Source: DALYJJ01 sp031969915 (GTDB lineage Bacteria > Acidobacteriota > Terriglobia > Bryobacterales > Bryobacteraceae). From it: a DNA stretch of 64,000 nucleotides. The first letter of the stretch is position 1. Each line of letters begins with the position of its first letter. Shown here piece by piece: positions 50,606-58,823 of the stretch. Location: positions 1-64,000 of the forward strand of contig DALYJJ010000007.1 of NCBI GenBank assembly GCA_031969915.1, read 5' to 3'. Position numbers and translations under genes: made by a program. The notes beneath the pieces were generated by a model, which worked only from the letters and a program-made list of their open reading frames with translations, ran no database searches and had not been told where the DNA came from.

Positions 50606-51945
50606 CGCCCGCCGCGCCGCCCGCCAAGCCCACGCCGCCCAAGCCGGAGAAGCAGTCGCTCCTCGGCTGGGTGCGCGATCTGCCGGACATGGTCTGGCAT
50701 TCGATCTTCCGCAATCCGCTGCCCTCGAACGACGTTGAGCGCTCGGCCACCAGCTTCACCAACTTCTTCCTTCATATCCATCCGGTGAAAGTCCACCGGA
50801 ACACGCTGCGGCCCGCCTACACGTTCGGGCTTGGGCTGATGTCCTTCTTCCTGTTCGTGATCCTGGTGGTCACCGGCATTCTGCTGATGTTTTACTACGT
50901 GCCTTCCACCGAACAGGCGTACGACCGGATGCTCGACCTGCGCGGGTCGGTCGCCTTCGGAACGTTGCTTCGGAACATGCACCGGTGGGCGGCCCACGGC
51001 ATGGTGGCCCTGGTCTTTCTCCATATGTGCCGGGTGTTTTTCACCGGCTCCTACAAGAAGCCGCGCGAGTTCAATTGGGTTTTGGGCGTGGTGCTGATGC
51101 TGCTCACGTTCGGAATGAGCTTCACGGGCTACCTGCTGCCTTGGGACCAATTGGCCTTCTGGGCGATCACCGTGGGCGCCGCCATTGCAGGTTACGCGCC
51201 GGTGGTCGGCAACGACGTCCGCTTCCTGCTGTTGGGCGACGCCAACGTGGGGCAGGAGGCGCTGCTGCGATTCTACGTTCTGCACGTGGCCGTGCTACCC
51301 GCGATCCTGACGCTGCTCATCGCGATCCACTTCTGGCGCATCCGCAAGGACGGCGGGCTCTCGCGGCCGGCCGATCCGGTTTCCGAAGCCCCGCCCCTGC
51401 AACTGGCGGCGACACAGGCGGCGGGCGCTCCGGTCTCGGTGAGCGTGAAGGCGGTGGAACTCGAACCGCGCAAGACCTACGGGCTGCAAGGCCTGGTGCG
51501 CGGGCCGCTCACCAAGGTGGGGAACATCCCCGACAACTCCGTGTTCTCCTGGCCGCACCTGCTGATCGCTGAGCTATTCACCTTCGTCGTGACGCTCTCC
51601 GTGATCCTGGTGCTCTCCTTGTTCTTCAACGCGCCGCTCGAAGAGCCGGTAAACGTTATGCACCCGCCCAACCCGGCCAAGGCTCCGTGGTACTTCCTCG
51701 GCCTGCAGGAGATGGTCAGCTACTCGGCTTTCTGGGGCGGCGTGGGCATTCCCACCCTTTTTGTGATCGGGCTGATGTTGGTTCCCTACATGGACCGCGG
51801 CACAAAGGGCGTGGGCGTATGGTTCGCCCGCGAACGCCTGCTGGCGAATACGGTCTTTCTGACGTTCGTGGTGGTGAACGTGATTCTGGTCATCATCGGC
51901 ACACTCTTCCGGGGCCCGAACTGGGCCTTTGTGACTCCCTGGTAA
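50602..51945 (+). CDS. qcrB: Cytochrome b subunit of a bc-type complex
   Basis: 447 residues, eight or more predicted transmembrane helices. The haem-b ligand region reads NMHRWAAHGMVALVFLHMCRVFFTGSY, with further His residues in FYVLHVAVLPAILTLLIAIHFWRI. The C-terminal b6f subunit IV-like half is fused. The Qo motif, usually PEWY or PDWY, reads APWY at 361-364 (followed by FLGLQE), so the conserved acidic residue is replaced. Similar APWYFLGLQE segments occur in several anaerobe-derived cytochrome b proteins. The start at 50602 overlaps the Rieske stop by four bases. It lies six bases before the heptahaem cytochrome gene. Confidence 0.94.
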   Translation: MTPAAPPAKPTPPKPEKQSLLGWVRDLPDMVWHSIFRNPLPSNDVERSATSFTNFFLHIHPVKVHRNTLRPAYTFGLGLMSFFLFVILVVTGILLMFYYVPSTEQAYDRMLDLRGSVAFGTLLRNMHRWAAHGMVALVFLHMCRVFFTGSYKKPREFNWVLGVVLMLLTFGMSFTGYLLPWDQLAFWAITVGAAIAGYAPVVGNDVRFLLLGDANVGQEALLRFYVLHVAVLPAILTLLIAIHFWRIRKDGGLSRPADPVSEAPPLQLAATQAAGAPVSVSVKAVELEPRKTYGLQGLVRGPLTKVGNIPDNSVFSWPHLLIAELFTFVVTLSVILVLSLFFNAPLEEPVNVMHPPNPAKAPWYFLGLQEMVSYSAFWGGVGIPTLFVIGLMLVPYMDRGTKGVGVWFARERLLANTVFLTFVVVNVILVIIGTLFRGPNWAFVTPW

Positions 51946-51951
51946 ACGAAT

Positions 51952-53766
51952 ATGAGACTCGCACTGGCTATCGGAAGTCTCCTGATCTTCGTCGTGCACG
52001 GGCTCGTGTTCTACCAGCAGTTCTTCCACGACTGGGAGCGGCATCAGGTCGGTTACTTCGACCAGGCTCGCGGCCTGGCCAAGACCGACGCGGAGCGCGC
52101 CGCCGTCTCCGGGCGCCGCCCGCGCATCGAGCAATTCATCGTCACCAGCTTCGGCGAACGGCGCGTGGACCGCTGCGGCACCTGCCATATTGCGGCCGAC
52201 GATCCGCGGTTTGAGAAATACGCGAACCCGCTCAAATCGCACCCCTACTCCGCCTCCATGGGCGACTTCCAGAAGAACGGGAAGTGGGAACGGAAACACA
52301 AGTTCGCCGACTTCGGCTGCACCATCTGCCACGACGGGCAGGGGCGCGGGCTCGATCCGCACTACAGCCACGGCGAGGATCACTATTGGCCGGACCCGCT
52401 CATCGGCTACACGACGCAGGCGGGTTGGCGCAAGGAGTTCCTGCCGAATCTGAAGGGCAAGGAGTACATCGAGGCGAACTGCGCACAGTGCCATACCGAG
52501 AAGGGCTTCGCGGGCACGAAGTGGGTGGAGCGCGGACGCGAGCTGTTCTTCTCCACCAACTGTTACGGCTGCCATCGCGTGGAAGGCCTGAGCGACGGCA
52601 CGCTGGGACCGGACCTGAGCGAGGCCGGGCACAAGTTCAAGCTCGATTACCTGTGGGAGTCGATTGTCGATCCGCGGGCGAACTCGGCCACCTCGTTCAT
52701 GCCTAAGTTCAAACTCTCCGGCGACGACACGAAGGCGCTGGTGATCTTCCTCAAGAGCAGGCGGGGGAAGAGCTTCGCGGAGCCCGATATTCAACGCTTC
52801 CGCGACAAAGTGGCGCAGGGCGCCGAACTGGTGCAGGAGACCGTGAAGCCGGTGGAGATCGTGCCCGCGATGGCCGTGAAGCAGGGGCGGGAACTAATCG
52901 ACAGCCGCGCCTGCCTGGCCTGCCACAAGCTGGGTGACAAGGACGGGGCCGTCGCACCGGACCTGTCCTATGAGGGGCTTCTCAAGGGTGAAACGTGGAT
53001 CTATGAGCACTTCAAGAATCCGAGGGCGAGCATCTCGGATTCGATCATGCCCACGTTCCGTTTCACCGATCCGGAGTTCAAGGCGCTCACTTCCTACTTG
53101 GCGAGCCTGCAGAGCGCGCCCAACCTGACGTCGGGAGAACAGACTTACAAGACGCTCTGCCAGCGCTGCCACGGCGAGAAAGGCGATGGGCACGGCTTGA
53201 TCGCCGTGTACCTGGATCCCTACCCGCGCGACCTGACCAAGGCCGCGTTCATGAACTCCAAGACGGAGACCCGGCTGGCGGCCTCCGTGCGCGAAGGCGT
53301 GGCGGGAACGTCGATGCCCGCCTGGGGCAAGATCCTGAACGAACAGCAGACCAAGGACGTGCTGGCGTACGTGCAGACCACGTTCGTGAAGGAGGCGCGG
53401 CGGGCGGTGAGGGAACAGAAGCTTCCGGAAACGAACCCGGTGGCGATGTCGAAGGAATCGGCCGCGCGCGGCGAAGCGACGTTTGTGGCCCGCTGCGGCG
53501 GCTGCCATGGCCGGAAGGGCGACGGCAAGGGTCCGAACTCGCTCGACATCCTGCCCCGCCCTCGGAATCTGCGCAACAGCGACTTTGTGGCCAGCGTCAG
53601 CGACAAGCGCCTGTTCCAGTCGATCCTGTACGGCGTCCAGGGCACGGCGATGCCGCCGTGGATCGATTACGGCATGAGCCAGAACGAGGTCGGCGATCTG
53701 GTGAACTTCATTCGCAGCATCAACAGCAAGCAGCCGCAAGGGAGTCAGTATGCAAAGTCAAATTAG
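51952..53766 (+). CDS. Membrane-anchored heptahaem cytochrome c
   Basis: 604 residues. An N-terminal transmembrane segment (about 4-22) anchors the protein with its bulk outside the cytoplasm. Seven CxxCH motifs are visible: CGTCH (75), CTICH (123), CAQCH (177), CYGCH (204), CLACH (321), CQRCH (403) and CGGCH (515). The last two domains (HGEKGDGHG and HGRKGDGKG) are mono-haem class I cytochrome domains like those of CcoP. The position directly after cytochrome b and before ccoN suggests it carries electrons from the bc part to the oxidase, doing the jobs of cytochrome c1 and CcoP. It overlaps the ccoN start by 17 bases. Confidence 0.88.
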   Translation: MRLALAIGSLLIFVVHGLVFYQQFFHDWERHQVGYFDQARGLAKTDAERAAVSGRRPRIEQFIVTSFGERRVDRCGTCHIAADDPRFEKYANPLKSHPYSASMGDFQKNGKWERKHKFADFGCTICHDGQGRGLDPHYSHGEDHYWPDPLIGYTTQAGWRKEFLPNLKGKEYIEANCAQCHTEKGFAGTKWVERGRELFFSTNCYGCHRVEGLSDGTLGPDLSEAGHKFKLDYLWESIVDPRANSATSFMPKFKLSGDDTKALVIFLKSRRGKSFAEPDIQRFRDKVAQGAELVQETVKPVEIVPAMAVKQGRELIDSRACLACHKLGDKDGAVAPDLSYEGLLKGETWIYEHFKNPRASISDSIMPTFRFTDPEFKALTSYLASLQSAPNLTSGEQTYKTLCQRCHGEKGDGHGLIAVYLDPYPRDLTKAAFMNSKTETRLAASVREGVAGTSMPAWGKILNEQQTKDVLAYVQTTFVKEARRAVREQKLPETNPVAMSKESAARGEATFVARCGGCHGRKGDGKGPNSLDILPRPRNLRNSDFVASVSDKRLFQSILYGVQGTAMPPWIDYGMSQNEVGDLVNFIRSINSKQPQGSQYAKSN

Positions 53767-55165
53767 CCGGGCGGAACTCGCCGGGGCCGGCGCTCCATCC
53801 GCCGCCACTCTGGTGCACGAGGATCTCACCGCGAAGTGGTTTCTGGTGAGTTCGGTTTCCTACTTCTTCATTGTGGGCATCGTGGCGGTGATCATCGCCG
53901 CCAAGTTCACCATGCCGGATCTGATGGGCACCATCGCGCCCCTGAGCTACGGGCGGCTGCGGCCCCTGCACGTCAACGGCATGCTCTTCGGCTGGCTGCT
54001 GGCGGCGGACATGGGGTTGACCTACTACCTGATTCCGCGGCTGTGCGGCGTGAAGCTGTGGAGCGAGAAGCTCGGTATGGCCACGGCGGCGCTGTGGAAC
54101 GTGATCGTGCTGAGCGCGGTGGTCTGCCTTCTGATGGGCTGGAACCAGGGCCTGGAGTACGCAGAACTGCCGCTCGCGCTCGACGTCCTGGTGGTGGTGG
54201 CCTGGATCATGTTCGGGTTGAACATCTTCATGACCATCTTCGGGCGCAAGTACGAACAGATGTACGTGTCCATCTGGTACGTGATGGGCACCATCCTGTG
54301 GACCGCCTTCGTCTACCTCACCGGTAATTTCGCCACCCTCTTCACCACTGGCGTCAACCAGGCGAACCTGAACTGGATGTACGTGCACAACGCGGTGGGC
54401 CTGATCTTTACGCCCGTCGGCCTGGCGCTGGCCTACTACTTCATTCCGCGAACCTCGAACACGCCGCTCTACTCGCACCAGTTGTCGATGATCGGCTTCT
54501 GGTCGCTGGCCTTCGTCTACGTCTGGACGGGCGCGCACCACATGATTCACGGGCCCATATCCCAGTGGCTGCAGACGATCTCGATCGCCTTCAGCGTGAT
54601 GCTGTTGATTCCGGTGTGGTCGGCGGTCTATAACTTCTTCGCCACCATGAAGGGCCAGTGGCACCAGATGAAGGACAACGTGCCGCTGAAGTTCCTGATG
54701 TCGGGCGTGGTGTTCTACCTTCTGACCTGCTTCCAGGGACCGATGCACAGCCTGCGCGCGGTCAACGCGATCGTCTCCAAGACCGACTGGATCCCGGGGC
54801 ACGCGCACATGGCCGTGCTCGGTGCGTTCAGCTTCTTCGCCATCGCCGGCACGTACCACGTGATCCCTCGCATCTGGGGGCGCAAGCTCTTCTCCGACAG
54901 CCTGGCCAACTGGAGCTACTGGAGCTTCATGATGGGCGGGCTCGGATTCTTCGTCACCCTGTGGCTGGGCGGCTTCTGGCAGGGCTGGCAATGGAACAAT
55001 CCCGCCATTCCGTTCATCGACACGGTGAAGGCGCTGCAGCCGGTGTGGATTGTGCGCCTCTTCTCCGGATTCCTGATGTTCGCGGGCATCGTGATGTTCG
55101 CCTACAACGTGCTGGCCACGGCGCTGGGCACGGGCGGCGAGGAACCGGCGGCGGCCAAGGCATAA
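53750..55165 (+). CDS. ccoN: cbb3-type cytochrome c oxidase catalytic subunit I
   Basis: 471 residues, about twelve predicted transmembrane helices. Conserved His ligands are visible in RPLHVNGMLFGWLLAADMG (haem b), in TGAHHMIHG (copper B region), and in PGHAHMAVLGAFSFFAIAGTYHVIPRI (haem b3 side). This is the haem-copper oxidase core of the C-family, which has high oxygen affinity. The N-terminal start at 53750 overlaps the heptahaem cytochrome end by 17 bases. CcoO follows after 13 bases. Confidence 0.96.
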   Translation: MQSQISRAELAGAGAPSAATLVHEDLTAKWFLVSSVSYFFIVGIVAVIIAAKFTMPDLMGTIAPLSYGRLRPLHVNGMLFGWLLAADMGLTYYLIPRLCGVKLWSEKLGMATAALWNVIVLSAVVCLLMGWNQGLEYAELPLALDVLVVVAWIMFGLNIFMTIFGRKYEQMYVSIWYVMGTILWTAFVYLTGNFATLFTTGVNQANLNWMYVHNAVGLIFTPVGLALAYYFIPRTSNTPLYSHQLSMIGFWSLAFVYVWTGAHHMIHGPISQWLQTISIAFSVMLLIPVWSAVYNFFATMKGQWHQMKDNVPLKFLMSGVVFYLLTCFQGPMHSLRAVNAIVSKTDWIPGHAHMAVLGAFSFFAIAGTYHVIPRIWGRKLFSDSLANWSYWSFMMGGLGFFVTLWLGGFWQGWQWNNPAIPFIDTVKALQPVWIVRLFSGFLMFAGIVMFAYNVLATALGTGGEEPAAAKA

Positions 55166-55178
55166 GGAGGAACAAGCC

Positions 55179-55748
55179 ATGTTACGGAAAGCCGACAACA
55201 ACGCGGGGTTTGCGATCGCCGCTTCCCTGGTGCTCTTCTTCATCGGCGGCGTGCTGACCACCATCGTTCCTCCGCTGGTGGACAAGACGTGGGCCAAGCC
55301 GTTTGAGAATAACGATCCCTCCAAGGGGCCCACGGGAAAGGCCCGCCCGCTGACCCAACTGGAGGCCCGCGGCCGCGACATCTATGTGCGCGAGGGCTGC
55401 TGGTACTGCCACACCCAGCAAACGCGCACGCTGCTCGCCGACACCAAACGCAGTGGATGGCGCGGCGTCGATTCGCCCGTTTCCACGCCGGACGAGTTCG
55501 TCTACGACTCGCCCCACATGTTCGGAACCAAGCGCACGGGCCCCGATCTTTCGCGCGTCGGCGGCAAGTACGACGAGCAATGGCACCGTACGCATTTCCG
55601 CAATCCGCGCGACCTGGTGCCCGGATCCATCATGCCGCCCTATCCCTGGATCGTCGAAAACCCGGACGAGTTCAAAGCGATGGTGGCGTACCTGCAACAA
55701 CTCGGCCGCGCCAAGAACTGGCGGCCGGATAACGACTACGAGAAATAG
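55179..55748 (+). CDS. ccoO: cbb3-type cytochrome c oxidase mono-haem subunit II
   Basis: 189 residues, with one N-terminal transmembrane helix (FAIAASLVLFFIGGVLTTIVPPL) and a single CWYCH motif at 74-78. The axial Met is probably in PGSIMPPYPW. CcoO is the first electron entry haem of cbb3 oxidases. The AAGGAGG sequence upstream (55164-55170) is a strong ribosome-binding site. It precedes ccoQ by 2 bases. Confidence 0.95.
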   Translation: MLRKADNNAGFAIAASLVLFFIGGVLTTIVPPLVDKTWAKPFENNDPSKGPTGKARPLTQLEARGRDIYVREGCWYCHTQQTRTLLADTKRSGWRGVDSPVSTPDEFVYDSPHMFGTKRTGPDLSRVGGKYDEQWHRTHFRNPRDLVPGSIMPPYPWIVENPDEFKAMVAYLQQLGRAKNWRPDNDYEK

Positions 55749-55750
55749 AC

Positions 55751-55917
55751 ATGACCTACGATCCCACTTGGCCCAGCGTCTACTTCGCCTACCTGTTCTT
55801 CGCTTTGATGTTCGGGCTCGCGCTCTACTTCTTTGTGCGTAGCGTGAGNNNNNNNNNNACCTCGGACGCGCCGGCGAAGACGCGAAGTTTCACATGTTCC
55901 TGGAGGACGGGAAATGA
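55751..55917 (+). CDS. ccoQ: CcoQ-like small membrane subunit, interrupted by an assembly gap
   Basis: The visible N-terminus MTYDPTWPSVYFAYLFFALM and FGLALYFFVRSV is a membrane helix. After the N gap the frame ends in LGRAGEDAKFHMFLEDGK and a TGA at 55915-55917 that overlaps the next ATG. The pattern fits CcoQ-like proteins, a helix followed by a short acidic tail. The exact number of missing residues is unknown because the gap length is arbitrary, so the frame across the gap does not need to match. Confidence 0.65.
55849..55858. other. Scaffold gap of 10 N inside ccoQ
   Basis: Ten undetermined bases. Unlike the gap at 17067, no duplicated flanking sequence was seen. Probably only a few residues of the ccoQ product are hidden. 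Confidence 0.95.
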
Positions 55918-56210
55918 GCGACGGGAAGAACCTCAAAGACTATGCCGGCGGCTGGATCCAGGAGCGCGAAGGGACGGAAATCCCCGGGTTCCTGAAGATC
56001 GCTTTCCCGATCATCGGGTTGTTTTGCACCGCCTACCTGGTGGTCTACATGGTAGGCGAAGTGGATCACGCCGACCGCGGCTCCCTGGTGAAGATCTTCA
56101 ACGCGGCGACCCAGACTTCGCCCGTACTGATGTACGTCGTGGCGGCCTTGTCGCTGCTGTACGTCGTCGCCGTGGCGGTGTTCGCCGTCCGGAAGTTCAA
56201 AGAGGACTAG
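55914..56210 (+). CDS. Two-helix membrane protein in the cbb3 operon, unrecognised
   Basis: 98 residues. It starts with a hydrophilic segment (NLKDYAGGWIQEREGTEIPG), then a transmembrane helix (about 24-48), a loop with GEVDHADRGSLVKIFN, and a second helix (about 68-92), ending in RKFKED. It has no CxxCH motif and no metal-binding motif. It occupies the place where ccoP normally follows ccoQ, but shows no CcoP-like haem domain. It may be a structural subunit that stabilises the oxidase. I do not recognise the family. Overlaps with ccoQ (four bases) and one base before the next gene support cotranslation. Confidence 0.85.
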   Translation: MSDGKNLKDYAGGWIQEREGTEIPGFLKIAFPIIGLFCTAYLVVYMVGEVDHADRGSLVKIFNAATQTSPVLMYVVAALSLLYVVAVAVFAVRKFKED

Positions 56211-56211
56211 C

Positions 56212-58128
56212 GTGGAGAACTGGCAGCTCCGGGTTCCGGACGATTCGCAGTATTGGGTGGAGATGGTGAAGTGCCGGTACGCGTGCCCGGTGAACACGGA
56301 CGCGTGCGGCTACGTGACGGCGATCGCCGAAGGCCGTTACGAAGACGCCTACCGCATCGCGCGGGCGACCAACCCGTTCGCCTCCATTTGCGGACGCGTG
56401 TGCGGCGCCCCGTGCGAAGCGGCGTGCCGGCGAGGGTCGCTGGACGAGCCGATTGCGATCCGGGCCCTGAAGCGTTTCGTTAACGAACGGCACGGGCCGG
56501 AGACCGGCGATTACGCCGCGTATCGCGACGGCTGCAACCATGCGATGCTCCCGCAGAACCGCGGCGACTATGAGCGCGTCGCCGTCGTGGGCGGCGGTGT
56601 GTCCGGCCTCACTGTGGCGCACGACCTGGTCCAGCTCGGCTACAAAGTGACGGTCTTCGAAGCCAACCCGGAGCCCGGCGGCATGCTCACCGTGGGCGTG
56701 CCCGTCTTCCGGCTGCCGCGTGATCTGGTGCGGCACGAGATCCAGGCCATCCTCTCGATGGGGGTGGAGCTGAAATGCAACCTGCGGCTGGGGCGCGATT
56801 TTTCGATCGCGAGCCTCCGCAAGGAAGGGTACCGGGCGGTGTTCCTCGGTATCGGGCTGCCCAAGGGGCGCAAGCTGCCGATCCCGGGCGCGGAAGCCGA
56901 CGGCGTCTATGACGGCATGGAGTTCCTCCGTTCGTTCAACGAAGGCAAGCCGCTGCCGCTGGGGCGCCGGATCGTGGTCATCGGCGGCGGTAACGTGGCC
57001 TACGACGTGGCGCGTTCGGCGGTTCGTCCCGCGGAGATGCTGGCCGAGATGGGACGCGACGAGCAGATCGCCTACGACGTGGCGCGCTCCGCGCTGCGTA
57101 CCAGCGGCGACAAGGAAGTGCACGTCGTCTGCCTGGAAGCACGCGACGAAATGCCCGCGGACAAGATCGAGATCCACGAAGGAGAAGAAGAAGGCATCCG
57201 GCTGCACAACCGCCGGGGGCCGCGCGCCGTGTTGCTCGACGAGCAGGGCCGGCCGCGGGCGCTGCGCACGGTGAAATGCACCTCCGTGTTCAACGCCGAG
57301 GGGCGTTTCGCGCCCCAGTTCGACGAGGGCCAGGTCGAGGACATTGAGATCGATACCGTGATGTTCGCCATCGGCCAGACCGCGGATCTGTCGTTCCTCT
57401 CACCGGAGGACGGCGTCGAATCCGATCGCGGCCTGATCAAAGTGAACCGCGAGACCTACCAGACCACGGCGCCGGATGTCTTCGCCTGCGGGGACATCGC
57501 GCACGGGCCGAGGCTGTTCATCGACGCGATCGCTTCCGCCCACACGGCGGCGCGGTCGATGCACGACTACCTGCGCGGAACGCGCACCGACGTGGTGCTC
57601 CGGAAGCGCTGGCTGCCGGGCGTCTACACGATGGCCGAAGGCTGGCATGGAATGCCCCGCGAGAATCCGCCGGCGCTCGAACCGGAGAAACGCGCCTCGT
57701 CCATCGAGAACACGGAAATCTGCTTCGACGAGATGACCGCGCGCCGGCAGGGTGCGCGCTGCCTGCGCTGCAACATCAACACCGTCTTCGATACCGAGAA
57801 GTGCATCGCCTGTAACGGCTGCGTGGACGTGTGCCCGGAAGATCTGATCAAGCTGGTGGGGCTCAGCAAGCTGCCCGACGACCAGGCGTGGCTGCGGCTG
57901 GCGCAGGCGGGCGTCGACATCGCCGAACAGGAATACGTCCAGATGCCGCCCGCGGCGAAGGATGAACTGGGCGGCGTGATGCTCAAGGACGAGGAGACCT
58001 GCATCCGTTGCGCGATGTGCGCGACCCGCTGCCCGACGCACGCGATCACCATGAAGAAGTTCGATTTCGCGACCGAATGCGTGACCGTGCCGTCACCAAA
58101 CCCGAAAATCTTGTATCAATTAAGGTAG
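56212..58128 (+). CDS. GltD-like FAD-dependent oxidoreductase with C-terminal 2[4Fe-4S] ferredoxin domain
   Basis: 638 residues from the GTG at 56212. The N-terminal region has the [4Fe-4S] cysteines of glutamate synthase small subunits (Cys21, Cys25, Cys32; Cys60, Cys64, Cys68, Cys72). An FAD Rossmann motif (VVGGGVSGL, 125-133) and an NAD(P) motif (VVIGGGNVAYD, 252-262) follow. The C-terminus holds two [4Fe-4S] sets: CIACNGCVDVCP and CIRCAMCATRCP. The protein probably transfers electrons between NAD(P)H, FAD and iron-sulfur clusters in the cytoplasm. No GltB partner is adjacent. An internal 24-residue offset repeat of AYDVARSA is present (see repeat). Its partner in a respiratory operon is unknown. 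Confidence 0.88.
   Translation: MENWQLRVPDDSQYWVEMVKCRYACPVNTDACGYVTAIAEGRYEDAYRIARATNPFASICGRVCGAPCEAACRRGSLDEPIAIRALKRFVNERHGPETGDYAAYRDGCNHAMLPQNRGDYERVAVVGGGVSGLTVAHDLVQLGYKVTVFEANPEPGGMLTVGVPVFRLPRDLVRHEIQAILSMGVELKCNLRLGRDFSIASLRKEGYRAVFLGIGLPKGRKLPIPGAEADGVYDGMEFLRSFNEGKPLPLGRRIVVIGGGNVAYDVARSAVRPAEMLAEMGRDEQIAYDVARSALRTSGDKEVHVVCLEARDEMPADKIEIHEGEEEGIRLHNRRGPRAVLLDEQGRPRALRTVKCTSVFNAEGRFAPQFDEGQVEDIEIDTVMFAIGQTADLSFLSPEDGVESDRGLIKVNRETYQTTAPDVFACGDIAHGPRLFIDAIASAHTAARSMHDYLRGTRTDVVLRKRWLPGVYTMAEGWHGMPRENPPALEPEKRASSIENTEICFDEMTARRQGARCLRCNINTVFDTEKCIACNGCVDVCPEDLIKLVGLSKLPDDQAWLRLAQAGVDIAEQEYVQMPPAAKDELGGVMLKDEETCIRCAMCATRCPTHAITMKKFDFATECVTVPSPNPKILYQLR
56998..57096 (+). repeat. 72-base spaced direct repeat within the FAD oxidoreductase gene
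   Basis: GCCTACGACGTGGCGCG occurs at 56998 and 57070, exactly 72 bases (24 codons) apart, and the similarity continues for about another ten bases. It encodes AYDVARSA twice, at residues 260-267 and 284-291, extending the helix after the second nucleotide-binding motif. Confidence 0.75.
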
Positions 58129-58130
58129 GG

Positions 58131-58823
58131 ATGACGCCGCTGGAATTATTGGCGCCGCTGGGGCTGGGAGTGGTTTCCAGTCTTCACTGCGCGGGCATGT
58201 GCGGGCCCATCGTCCTCGCCTACACGCTGCCCATGCAGCGCGGCGGGGTGCGCCGCCCCTTGTCCGCGCACCTGGCGTACAACGCGGGGCGCATCGGAAC
58301 CTACGCCCTGCTGGGCGCGCTGGCCGGCTTGCTGGGGGGCGGCGTGGCGACCCTCGGACACATGGCGGGCCTGGAGCGGCAGGCCGCGATTCTCACCGGA
58401 ATTCTGATGATCGCCGCGGGTGTGCTGGCCGGCGGATGGCTGCCCACGAGCGGCTTGGTCCGGATCGGCGGCGGCGTGCCCGGCAGTCTTTCGAGGGCCT
58501 TCGGCAGACTGGTGCGGCCGGGCGGAGTGGGCGGCAAGTTCGCGCTTGGCGCCACCATGGGGCTGCTGCCGTGCGGCATGGTGTACGCCGCGCTGGTGCA
58601 GGCGATGGCGACCTCCAGCGCCTGGAGCGGCGCGGCGAGCATGGCGCTGTTCGGCGTGGGGACGTCGGGTTCACTGCTTGCCATCGGGATGCTGTCGGGG
58701 ACCGTCTCCGGCCGGTTGGGCCGCTATTCGAGCGCCGCCGTCTCGTTGTCGGTGATCGCCCTGGGCGCCTTCGTGATCTGGCGAGGGGCCACCGGCCCGC
58801 TGGTTGCGGGGAGCTGCCATTGA
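58131..58823 (+). CDS. SafE/UreH-type membrane transport protein (sulfite exporter TauE/SafE-like, DsbD_2 domain)
   Basis: 230 residues from the ATG at 58131, preceded by AAGGTAGGG. About six transmembrane helices. The N-terminal motif SLHCAGMCGP (His19, Cys20, Cys24) is the diagnostic feature of this subgroup, which accompanies cbb3 oxidase genes in many bacteria and is suspected of copper handling. It lies 2 bases after the FAD oxidoreductase stop and overlaps the ccoG start, which fits a role in oxidase assembly. Confidence 0.82.
   Translation: MTPLELLAPLGLGVVSSLHCAGMCGPIVLAYTLPMQRGGVRRPLSAHLAYNAGRIGTYALLGALAGLLGGGVATLGHMAGLERQAAILTGILMIAAGVLAGGWLPTSGLVRIGGGVPGSLSRAFGRLVRPGGVGGKFALGATMGLLPCGMVYAALVQAMATSSAWSGAASMALFGVGTSGSLLAIGMLSGTVSGRLGRYSSAAVSLSVIALGAFVIWRGATGPLVAGSCH

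Noticed and set aside
53720..55381. Long minus-strand open frame opposite ccoN
   Set aside because: Composition is His/Arg/Glu-rich without domains, while the plus strand encodes a clear oxidase subunit.
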